From UBA6136 sp041178325 (GTDB lineage: Bacteria; Pseudomonadota; Gammaproteobacteria; Methylococcales; Methylococcaceae), in assembly GCA_041178325.1 (NCBI GenBank), contig JBEGVN010000086.1, positions 1-60,375 on the forward strand: DNA of 60,375 bases. Reading direction: 5' to 3'. Below the pieces are notes generated by a model. It searched no databases, had not been told where the DNA came from, and saw nothing but the letters and a program-made list of their open reading frames with translations. The first letter of the stretch is position 1, and every line of letters starts with the position of its first letter. Below are positions 50,343 to 57,205 of the stretch, one piece after another. Made by a program: the position numbers and the translations under genes.

Positions 50343-51121
50343 TGGATTACGATTTTTCTTTTTTTCTGGTCGTTGCGACCTTTGTGACCGGGATAGTCTC
50401 TGGTCTTTACTGGTTGGCGGTCGAGCGGGTTCACGGGCGAGTACCCGTGGATCAATTGCCGGTTCTGGTGGAGTATGCGCGGTCTTTTTTTCCCGTGGTC
50501 TTTATTGTCCTGGTGCTTCGCTCCTTCTTGTTTGAGCCTTTCCGGATTCCCTCGGGATCGATGATGCCGACGCTTCTGGTCGGGGATTTTATCCTCGTCA
50601 ATAAGTTTGCCTATGGCGTAAGGCTTCCGGTGCTCAATACCAAGATCATTGAAAACGGTGCGCCGAAAAGAGGCGATATCGTGGTCTTCCGCTTCCCCAA
50701 GGATCCCACGGTGGATTACATCAAGCGGGTAATTGGTCTGCCGGGTGATCGGATTGGTTATTACCATAAGCAAGTCTTCATCAATGGCGCACCGATGACG
50801 CAAACGCCGGATGGTCGTTATGCCGGTGGAACTCAGGGTGAATCGATGACGGGAGAGGCTCTACTGACTGAAGATCTTCAGGCGCTACGCCATCAAATAC
50901 TGATTCGATCACAAGATCCTTCTGCCCGGGAGGGTGAGTTTCTGGTGCCTGAGGGGCAATACTTCGTGATGGGGGATAATCGCGACAATAGCAACGACAG
51001 TCGCTTTTGGGGTGCTGTTCCTGAGGCCAACCTGGTGGGTCGCGCTTTCTTCATCTGGATGAGTTGGGACTCTGGAAAACCGGGAATCGCATTGAGTCGT
51101 ATTGGCACCCATCTCGATTGA
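50342..51121 (+). CDS. lepB: Signal peptidase I
   Basis: A 259-residue membrane serine/lysine protease that removes Sec and Tat signal peptides. The N-terminus has two hydrophobic segments; RIPSGSMMPTLLVGDFILVN holds the catalytic serine, PKRGDIVVFRFPKDPTVDYI leads to KRVIGLPGD with the catalytic lysine, and PEGQYFVMGDNRDNSNDSRF is box D. Standard neighbour of lepA and rnc. Confidence 0.98.
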   Translation: MDYDFSFFLVVATFVTGIVSGLYWLAVERVHGRVPVDQLPVLVEYARSFFPVVFIVLVLRSFLFEPFRIPSGSMMPTLLVGDFILVNKFAYGVRLPVLNTKIIENGAPKRGDIVVFRFPKDPTVDYIKRVIGLPGDRIGYYHKQVFINGAPMTQTPDGRYAGGTQGESMTGEALLTEDLQALRHQILIRSQDPSAREGEFLVPEGQYFVMGDNRDNSNDSRFWGAVPEANLVGRAFFIWMSWDSGKPGIALSRIGTHLD

Positions 51122-51842
51122 CGCCTTGTCCTCCGCAAGACCTTCCAATCTGATCCAAGATCCGGACAAGCTACTCCGGAAGCTGGGACTGCACTTTAGA
51201 AATCCGGCGCTGATTCGTCAGGCGCTGACGCATCGTAGTGCCCATGCAGATAACAATGAGCGGCTTGAATTCCTGGGTGACTCAGTCCTGGGCTTTGTCA
51301 TCGCTGAGCGTCTGTATCAAAAGTTTGGTGATGCTGATGAAGGGGTCTTGAGCCGTTTGAGGGCGACCCTGGTCAATCAGACTGCGCTCGCAAATATTGC
51401 CCGAAGGCTCAATCTTGGGGACTATCTGATCTTGGGCTCGGGTGAGCTTAAAAGTGGGGGATATCGCAGGGACTCCATTCTTTCGGATGCCATGGAGGCC
51501 CTGATTGGCGCGCTCCTGGTCGATCAGGGAATGGATGCCTGCAGGATCTGGATTCTCGCTCTTTTCGACGAGTATATCGAGGGTCTTTCAGTGAGGGACT
51601 GGAAGAAAGATCCTAAAACCCGGCTTCAGGAGGCCATGCAGGCGCGCGGTCTTGATTTGCCGGGGTATACTCTGAAATCGGTGATCGGCCAGCCGCATGA
51701 TCAGCATTTCCTGGTCGAATGCCGCATCGCCGTATTTGAAGAGGCCTCTGAGGGGAAGGGGTCCTCGCGTAAGCGCGCCGAACAGGCCGCAGCTGAAACC
51801 ATGCTGGAGCGATTAACTGCCGAGTTGGGTTTCAAGTCTTAA
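51102..51842 (+). CDS. rnc: Ribonuclease III
   Basis: A 246-residue double-stranded RNA nuclease for rRNA and mRNA processing. The endonuclease signature is NERLEFLGDSVLGFVIAERL; SDAMEALIGALLVDQG supplies the second metal glutamate; the C-terminal dsRNA-binding domain is KTRLQEAMQARGLDLPGYTL ... SSRKRAEQAAAETMLERL. The start is uncertain: TTG 51102 overlaps lepB by 20 bases and has only a short GAG site; TTG 51126 is an alternative. Era follows after one small gene instead of directly. Confidence 0.95.
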   Translation: MAPISIDALSSARPSNLIQDPDKLLRKLGLHFRNPALIRQALTHRSAHADNNERLEFLGDSVLGFVIAERLYQKFGDADEGVLSRLRATLVNQTALANIARRLNLGDYLILGSGELKSGGYRRDSILSDAMEALIGALLVDQGMDACRIWILALFDEYIEGLSVRDWKKDPKTRLQEAMQARGLDLPGYTLKSVIGQPHDQHFLVECRIAVFEEASEGKGSSRKRAEQAAAETMLERLTAELGFKS

Positions 51843-51865
51843 GTCATATTGGCGTAACTTTTGCT

Positions 51866-51874
51866 TGGTATAAC
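51866..51874 (+). promoter_or_regulatory. Candidate extended -10 promoter for the small gene at 51957
   Basis: TGGTATAAC is a TGn-extended -10 located 24 bases after the rnc stop. TTGGCG lies upstream but only 14 bases away. It would give a leader of about 76 bases containing the GCCGAC/GTCGGC hairpin at 51896-51913. Confidence 0.4.
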
Positions 51875-51956
51875 AGGCAAAACCATAACATGCCAGCCGA
51901 CACTGAGGTCGGCGCTTTATCCTCGTGCAACTCATGATTCAAGGGGGGATCATCAA

Positions 51957-52262
51957 ATGCATCAACGCACCAATTTCGTGCTTTCACCCAATCGTTCAAA
52001 CTCCGGACGCTCGGGCTATTTTCTGGGGTTCGCCGTCGTAGGTTTGGCTATGGCCTCTACGTTCTGGCCCGGCGTGGGGTCATCCTCGCTGGCGCCCTCG
52101 CGAACGGCCAAGAGCGTCTCTTGGTATGCCGGCAATCTGGATGAAGCGCGCATTATGGTAAGGGCTTGCCTTGCTGCCGATGATGCCGCGAAAATGCCCA
52201 GTTCCGAAGATTGCCGAAACTCACTGCGCGCCATCAGTACCCACTTCATCACGCCTCGCTGA
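51957..52262 (+). CDS. Small membrane protein with an EexN/TrbK-like tail
   Basis: A 101-residue protein with a strong ribosome site (AAGGGGGGA) before ATG 51957. After a polar N-terminus comes one hydrophobic segment (GYFLGFAVVGLAMASTFW), then SVSWYAGNLDEARIMVRACL, AADDAAKMPSSEDC and RNSLRAIST. The spacing WY-x-E-A/R-C-D-P-C-x-N/S resembles the C-terminal motif of EexN/TrbK entry-exclusion lipoproteins, though no lipobox cysteine is seen. It sits between rnc and era, an unusual place; the similarity is only from motif spacing. Confidence 0.6.
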   Translation: MHQRTNFVLSPNRSNSGRSGYFLGFAVVGLAMASTFWPGVGSSSLAPSRTAKSVSWYAGNLDEARIMVRACLAADDAAKMPSSEDCRNSLRAISTHFITPR

Positions 52263-52350
52263 TTACCGCCGGTTGAGGCGAATGCCTCGGGCCGGTGCGT
52301 GAATTGACACATACCGGGGCGCCTAAGGCTTCCTGCGTGCTATCCTGTTC

Positions 52351-52372
52351 AACGCCCGTGCCCCCGGGCGTT
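52351..52372 (+). other. Hairpin ahead of era
   Basis: A perfect 8-base stem AACGCCCG/CGGGCGTT with loop TGCCCC, 40 bases before era. No T-run follows. A consensus TTGACA at 52304-52309 lies upstream without a matching -10. Confidence 0.4.
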
Positions 52373-52411
52373 GCGTGTGGGGTGTTCAAAGTCTTATTCA
52401 GCCCCAGCACC

Positions 52412-53293
52412 ATGAAATCCGGTTATGTAGCCATCGTCGGCCGACCCAACGTCGGTAAATCCACTTTGCTGAACCATCTTCTGGGTCAGAAGATCAGTAT
52501 TACCTCGCGTCGGCCGCAGACGACCCGCCACCGGATCCACGGGATCAAGACGACCTCTTCAGGTCAGGCGGTTTTTGTGGATACCCCGGGCATCCATGCC
52601 AATGAAAAGAGGGCAATGAACCGCTACCTGAATCGCGCTGCCGGAACAGCATTCAGTGATGTGGACGTGATCCTCTGGGTCATTGATAAGCCCGAGTTCC
52701 ATGCCGAGGATGAGCTCGTGCTCAAGCGAATCCGACAGGCCAATCTCCCCGTCATTCTGGCCATCAACAAGATTGATCGGATGGAGGACAAGGAGCTTTT
52801 GCTGCCCTTTCTCCAGGCCGCGGAAGACGAGTTTTCCTTTGCCGCCATGATTCCTCTTTCAGCCCTTCGGGGTTTGAATCTGGAGGAGCTCGAGACCACT
52901 TTGTTCCAGTATCTTCCGGAAGGTGACCTGATTTTTCCTGAGGATCAGGTGACAGATCGCTCGATGCGCTTCATGGCCTCCGAGATTATTCGCGAAAAGC
53001 TGCTGCGCTCTCTTGGTCAAGAGGTACCTCATGCGCTCACCGTGGAAATTGAGGAATACAAGGTTGAAGACGGACTGACACGCATCCGGGCGCTGATTCT
53101 GGTCGAACGCAGTGGACAGAAGGCCATTGTGATTGGCAAGGGGGGCGAGGTTCTCAAAAAGGTCGGGGAAAGATCCCGACTGGATCTTGAACGATTGATT
53201 GAAGGCAAGGTGTTTTTGCAGCTCTGGGTCAAGGTCAAGGAAGGCTGGTCAGATGATGAACGGGCACTCCGAAGTCTCGGCTACACCGATTAA
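52412..53293 (+). CDS. era: GTPase Era
   Basis: A 293-residue GTPase needed for 30S maturation. G1 is VGRPNVGKSTLLNHL, G3 is FVDTPGIH, and G4 is NKID in ILAINKIDRMEDKE; the C-terminal KH domain is GQKAIVIGKGGEVLKKVGER. I start at ATG 52412 (MKSGYVAIVG); the upstream frame has no ribosome site. It overlaps recO by 41 bases, the usual era-recO arrangement. Confidence 0.97.
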   Translation: MKSGYVAIVGRPNVGKSTLLNHLLGQKISITSRRPQTTRHRIHGIKTTSSGQAVFVDTPGIHANEKRAMNRYLNRAAGTAFSDVDVILWVIDKPEFHAEDELVLKRIRQANLPVILAINKIDRMEDKELLLPFLQAAEDEFSFAAMIPLSALRGLNLEELETTLFQYLPEGDLIFPEDQVTDRSMRFMASEIIREKLLRSLGQEVPHALTVEIEEYKVEDGLTRIRALILVERSGQKAIVIGKGGEVLKKVGERSRLDLERLIEGKVFLQLWVKVKEGWSDDERALRSLGYTD

Positions 53294-54020
53294 CGAAGGC
53301 ACAACCGCCAAAGGGTCTGCGCCGCCCTCACTCGACGAGGCCATCGTTCTCCATACCCGCGCGTATCGGGAAACCAGTTACCTTGTGGATCTTCTGACGC
53401 GAGAGAGGGGTCGGCTTCGACTGCTCGCGAAAGGAGTTCGGCGGGGCCGCAACCCCTCCGGCGATCTCTCTCCTTTCTCAAGAATTCGATACACGATGGG
53501 TGGTCGGGGCGAACTTCGTCTCCTGACCTCGGCGGAAGGCGTTTCAGGATGGCTCCGGTTGGAAGGAGAAGGCCTTTATTGCGGTTTCTATGTTGCTGAA
53601 TTGTTAATGCGCCTTTTGCCTCGGGAGGATGCCCATCCTGAGCTCTATGAGGAGATCCTTTGGGTCATCCAGCAGTTGGGGCAAGGGGTTAGGCCGGAGC
53701 GTTTGCTGCGGCGGTTCGAGCGTGCACTGCTTGAAGAGCTCGGTTATGGACTGAGCCTTTGGGAAGATACGCTTGGGGACCCCATCGAGGCGACTGCGCT
53801 ATATCACTACCATCCCGAGCAGGGAGCCCAGCGGGTGAATGATGCTCAAGGCGGAATCCCTGGTTCTGCGCTCATCGCGCTGGCTACCGGGGAATTTGAG
53901 GATGAGCGGGATCTTTTGTTTGCCAAGAAACTCATGCGGGGCATTCTCGATCGTCAGCTTGAAGGACGCCCGCTCAAAAGTCGTGAACTATTCCAAACGT
54001 TTTCCAGGAGGAATGCCTGA
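53253..54020 (+). CDS. recO: DNA repair protein RecO
   Basis: A 255-residue recombination mediator that loads RecA with RecF and RecR. The OB-fold begins after a short leader: AIVLHTRAYRETSYLVDLLT, then RGRLRLLAKGVRRGRNPSGD and LSPFSRI. The helical C-terminal domain begins GFYVAELLMRLLPREDAHPE and LLRRFERALLEELGYGL. The zinc cysteines found in some RecO are absent. ATG 53253 follows GGAAGG. Confidence 0.93.
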   Translation: MMNGHSEVSATPINEGTTAKGSAPPSLDEAIVLHTRAYRETSYLVDLLTRERGRLRLLAKGVRRGRNPSGDLSPFSRIRYTMGGRGELRLLTSAEGVSGWLRLEGEGLYCGFYVAELLMRLLPREDAHPELYEEILWVIQQLGQGVRPERLLRRFERALLEELGYGLSLWEDTLGDPIEATALYHYHPEQGAQRVNDAQGGIPGSALIALATGEFEDERDLLFAKKLMRGILDRQLEGRPLKSRELFQTFSRRNA

Positions 54021-54781
54021 TGGCCGTTGCGCTTCCCCCCATCCATCTTGGGGTCAATGTTGATCATATCGCCACGGTCCGTCAGGCGCGTGGAACTCTT
54101 TACCCGCAGGTGATTCATGCGGCCCTGATAGCGGAGCAAGCCGGCGCCCGGGGGATCACGGCGCACCTTCGAGAAGATCGGCGCCACATTCAGGACCGGG
54201 ATATTGCTCTCTTGCGCGAACTTTTGAAAACGCGTCTCAATCTTGAAATGGCGGTGACGGACGAAATGGTTTCGATCGCCGAGAAAACGCGGCCTGCCGC
54301 CTGCTGCCTCGTCCCTGAAAAACGTGAGGAACTCACGACGGAGGGGGGATTGGATGTTGCGGGGAACCTCAGCCGGGTTCGTGACGCCACCAAAGTCCTG
54401 CGTGCGGCCGGAATCGAGGTTTCACTGTTCATCGATGCCGATCCCCGTCAGATCGAGGCGGCGGTCGCCGCGGGCGCCCCGGTGATTGAGCTTCATACCG
54501 GTCATTATGCGGACCTTCGTGAAGGGCCGGAACTTGAGGCTGAGCTAGGACGGATCCAAAGCGCCGCAACGCGTGCGCAGTCGCTCGGGCTGATTGTCAA
54601 CGCAGGGCACGGTCTCAACTACCACAATGTGGTGCCCATCGCCCGAATTCCCGAGATCCATGAGCTCAATATTGGGCATGCGATTATCGCAAGAGCGCTT
54701 TTTTCCGGGTTGGATCAGGCAGTCAGGGATATGAAGGCCCTGATGGAAAATGCACGCGCCACGCTGCGTGGGATTGATTGA
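54020..54781 (+). CDS. pdxJ: Pyridoxine 5'-phosphate synthase
   Basis: A 253-residue TIM-barrel enzyme that closes the pyridoxine ring from DXP and 3-amino-acetone phosphate. Motifs: LGVNVDHIATVRQARGTLYP, ITAHLREDRRHIQDRDI, PAACCLVPEKREELTTEGGL, IELHTGHYADL and VNAGHGLNYHNV with EIHELNIGHAIIARAL. It starts at ATG 54020, overlapping the recO stop by one base. acpS, which commonly follows, is not present. Confidence 0.98.
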   Translation: MAVALPPIHLGVNVDHIATVRQARGTLYPQVIHAALIAEQAGARGITAHLREDRRHIQDRDIALLRELLKTRLNLEMAVTDEMVSIAEKTRPAACCLVPEKREELTTEGGLDVAGNLSRVRDATKVLRAAGIEVSLFIDADPRQIEAAVAAGAPVIELHTGHYADLREGPELEAELGRIQSAATRAQSLGLIVNAGHGLNYHNVVPIARIPEIHELNIGHAIIARALFSGLDQAVRDMKALMENARATLRGID

Positions 54782-54795
54782 CCCTGACGCAGCGT
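54761..54795 (+). other. Hairpin at the end of pdxJ
   Basis: A 9-base stem ACGCTGCGT/ACGCAGCGT encloses the pdxJ stop. The sequence after it (TCTGACATAGTTT) is only mildly T-rich, so termination is possible but weak. Confidence 0.4.
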
Positions 54796-54873
54796 TCTGA
54801 CATAGTTTACGGCCCCCTACTTTGTTTTCAGAGGAGTCAGCGGGTTGCCACTCGGTAATCTGCACCGCCCGGC

Positions 54874-55536
54874 ATGCCGAATCCACGACATGGAGAGCAG
54901 GACGCAGCGCAGTCGTCCGGACAGCCGTTGTCCGGGCGCCCGGGTTGGCTTGTGCCCGTTTCAGGGCCCGGCCTCTTTCTGATAGGTCTCATTCTTCTCG
55001 CGGGACTTTTTACCCTTTTCTACCAACTCCAGGGTGAACTGGATCTGCTGGAATCCCAGTTGATGACAGAAGCGGGGGGAGAGCGGATGAAGTCCATGGG
55101 AGAGCAGATGGTGCTGCTTCAGAACCGCCTCCATGGCCTGATGGCCGACTCGGTTGAAATTCGCCTAAAGGCGCTGGAGCGAACGCTGGCCAATGGTTAT
55201 GTCACACCCGAGGTCATTCAGCAGTTTGAAGTCCTCCAGAACGATATTCGATCGCTGGAAACGTATGCTCAGGGACCGAATGCCCCCAATCTGGATCAGG
55301 CCATACCGGATCACCCGCGCTATTCAGCCATGCCAGGAGCAGTCTCCCCTTCGCTGACCAAGGCGGACATGTTCCGAGAAATTTCAAGGCTTCGAACCTT
55401 GCTTTACCTCTGTCTGACGGGACTGGTCGCAACCGGTGGGGTTCTCCTTGGCCGTTATTGGCTGGCGTCCCAGCGTCCCCCACAACTTCCTCATACTCGC
55501 AGTTCCCGTCCACCTTTGCTGACGCGCCGGCGCTAG
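54874..55536 (+). CDS. Uncharacterised membrane protein with two transmembrane segments and a coiled coil
   Basis: A 220-residue protein. Hydrophobic segments are PGLFLIGLILLAGLFTLFY (about residues 32-50) and LLYLCLTGLVATGGVLLGRY (about 177-196). Between them is a long, probably helical and coiled-coil region (ELDLLESQLMTEAGGERMKS, MADSVEIRLKALERTLA, IQQFEVLQNDIRSLETY). Both ends are basic or proline-rich, so the coil is probably outside the cytoplasm. No family is recognised and the ribosome site before ATG 54874 is poor. It lies 92 bases behind pdxJ and 16 before dusA. Confidence 0.65.
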   Translation: MPNPRHGEQDAAQSSGQPLSGRPGWLVPVSGPGLFLIGLILLAGLFTLFYQLQGELDLLESQLMTEAGGERMKSMGEQMVLLQNRLHGLMADSVEIRLKALERTLANGYVTPEVIQQFEVLQNDIRSLETYAQGPNAPNLDQAIPDHPRYSAMPGAVSPSLTKADMFREISRLRTLLYLCLTGLVATGGVLLGRYWLASQRPPQLPHTRSSRPPLLTRRR

Positions 55537-55552
55537 AGCCGGAATCTGACGC

Positions 55553-56551
55553 GTGAATTCACATCGCTTTTGCGTCGCCCCAATGCTCGATTGGACCGAC
55601 CGGCATTGCCGGTTTTTCCACCGGCTTCTCTCGCAAAAGGCCCTGCTCTATAGCGAAATGGTGACCACCGGTGCCATCCTTCATGGCGATCGCGATCGGT
55701 TGTTGGGGTTCAATCCGGTGGAGAAACCGCTGGTGCTTCAAATCGGGGGATCCGACCCTTTGGACCTGGCCGCTTCAGCGCGAATCGGACAGGACTATGG
55801 CTATGACGAAATCAATCTCAACGTCGGATGCCCGAGTGATCGGGTTCAAAAGGGGCGCTTTGGGGCGTGCTTGATGTTGGAGCCTGAGACCGTGGCCGAA
55901 GGCGTCCGTGCCATGCGGGAGGCTGTGACGATTCCGGTGACCGTGAAGACGCGCCTTGGGGTGGATGAAAACGATTCCTATGAGGAGCTTGTGGCTTTCA
56001 TTAGCCGGGTTGCCGAGGCTGGTTGTGAAACCTTCATCATTCATGCCCGCAAAGCCTGGCTCAAGGGCCTGTCGCCACGCGAAAACCGAGAAGTTCCCCC
56101 TTTGCGTTACGACATGGCGGCGCGACTGAAAGCCGACTTTCCGGAACTGGCCTTCATCCTCAATGGGGGGATCGAGACCTTGGATGCCGCGATGAATCAT
56201 CTCGGCCAATTTGATGGCGTCATGCTGGGTCGTGCGGCCTATCACGATCCCTATCTTCTTGCTGAGGTTGATCAGCGGGTCTTTGGTGCGGGCGGCGAAC
56301 CGATGAGCCGGGAGGCTGTGGTCGAGGCGATGGTGCCCTATATCGATTCGGCCGTGGCGCAAGGGCAGAGACTTCATGGCATCACGCGTCACATGCTGGG
56401 CCTTTTTCATGGTCAGCACGGCGGTCGGATCTGGCGGCGGCGATTGGGGGAGGCTGCTATTCGCCCGAATGCGGGAGCAGGGGACGTCCTTGAAATTCTG
56501 GCATCCCGTCAGCCATTGTCCCGAGAGGCCGAGGCAGGACTCAGGGTATAA
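55553..56551 (+). CDS. dusA: tRNA-dihydrouridine(20/20a) synthase
   Basis: A 332-residue FMN enzyme that reduces U20 and U20a in tRNA D-loops. It closely follows DusA: APMLDWTDRHCRFFHRLLS, YSEMVTTGAILHGDRDRLL, EINLNVGCPSDRVQKGRFG with the catalytic cysteine in FGACLM, TVKTRLGVDENDSYEEL and FIIHARKAWLKGLSPREN. The LLAEVDQRVFG stretch and overall match favour DusA over DusB and DusC. It starts at GTG 55553. A perfect TATAAT lies at its 3' end, probably for folE. Confidence 0.95.
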   Translation: MNSHRFCVAPMLDWTDRHCRFFHRLLSQKALLYSEMVTTGAILHGDRDRLLGFNPVEKPLVLQIGGSDPLDLAASARIGQDYGYDEINLNVGCPSDRVQKGRFGACLMLEPETVAEGVRAMREAVTIPVTVKTRLGVDENDSYEELVAFISRVAEAGCETFIIHARKAWLKGLSPRENREVPPLRYDMAARLKADFPELAFILNGGIETLDAAMNHLGQFDGVMLGRAAYHDPYLLAEVDQRVFGAGGEPMSREAVVEAMVPYIDSAVAQGQRLHGITRHMLGLFHGQHGGRIWRRRLGEAAIRPNAGAGDVLEILASRQPLSREAEAGLRV

Positions 56552-56552
56552 T
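56547..56552 (+). promoter_or_regulatory. Candidate -10 for folE
   Basis: TATAAT overlaps the dusA stop. No good -35 is present at the normal distance. Transcription would start near 56560, 23 bases before folE. Confidence 0.35.
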
Positions 56553-56582
56553 TACCGTTTATTGATCGAACGAAACAGCACC

Positions 56583-57143
56583 ATGCAAGATTCCGAGATG
56601 GAAGACCTTTTTAGCCGCCTGATGAGCGGCGTTGGCGAGGATGTCACCCGTGAGGGGCTTCTGGATACCCCAAAGCGGGCCGCCAAGGCATTCAAGTTCT
56701 TGAATAATGGCTATGAAAAGAACCTGGATGAGGTTCTCAATGGGGCCATCTTCGAGTCGGACACCCGCGACATGGTGATCGTGAAGGACATCGAGCTTTA
56801 TTCACTTTGCGAACATCACCTTTTGCCCTTCATCGGCAAGTGCCATGTGGCGTACATTCCTTCCGACAAGGTGATCGGGCTCTCCAAGGTGGCGCGTATT
56901 GTCGATATGTATGCCCGACGTCTCCAGATTCAGGAGCGCCTGACGAATCAGATTGCCACGGCGCTTCAGACGGCAATCAATCCGACCGGCGTCGCCGTCG
57001 TCATTGAATGCAAGCATCTTTGCATGATGATGCGCGGGGTCGAGAAGCAGAACTCGGTGATGACGACCTCAGCCATGTTGGGCTTGTTCAGGAAAGAGAT
57101 CAGCACCCGTTCTGAATTCTTGAACTTGATTAATCACCGCTGA
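56583..57143 (+). CDS. folE: GTP cyclohydrolase I
   Basis: A 186-residue enzyme that opens GTP to dihydroneopterin triphosphate, the first tetrahydrofolate step. The zinc site is YSLCEHHLLPFIGKCHVAYI (cysteine and histidine) with the second cysteine in CKHLCMMMRGVEKQ; LSKVARIVDMYARRLQIQER is also typical. ATG 56583 is chosen over a long upstream frame inside dusA. Not to be confused with GTP cyclohydrolase II, whose domain in ribBX is degenerate. Confidence 0.97.
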   Translation: MQDSEMEDLFSRLMSGVGEDVTREGLLDTPKRAAKAFKFLNNGYEKNLDEVLNGAIFESDTRDMVIVKDIELYSLCEHHLLPFIGKCHVAYIPSDKVIGLSKVARIVDMYARRLQIQERLTNQIATALQTAINPTGVAVVIECKHLCMMMRGVEKQNSVMTTSAMLGLFRKEISTRSEFLNLINHR

Positions 57144-57205
57144 TGACCTGTGGGGTTGGATCCAGAGGACCCTCGTTCAATCAGGATCTGAACTAGGTTC
57201 GCAAC

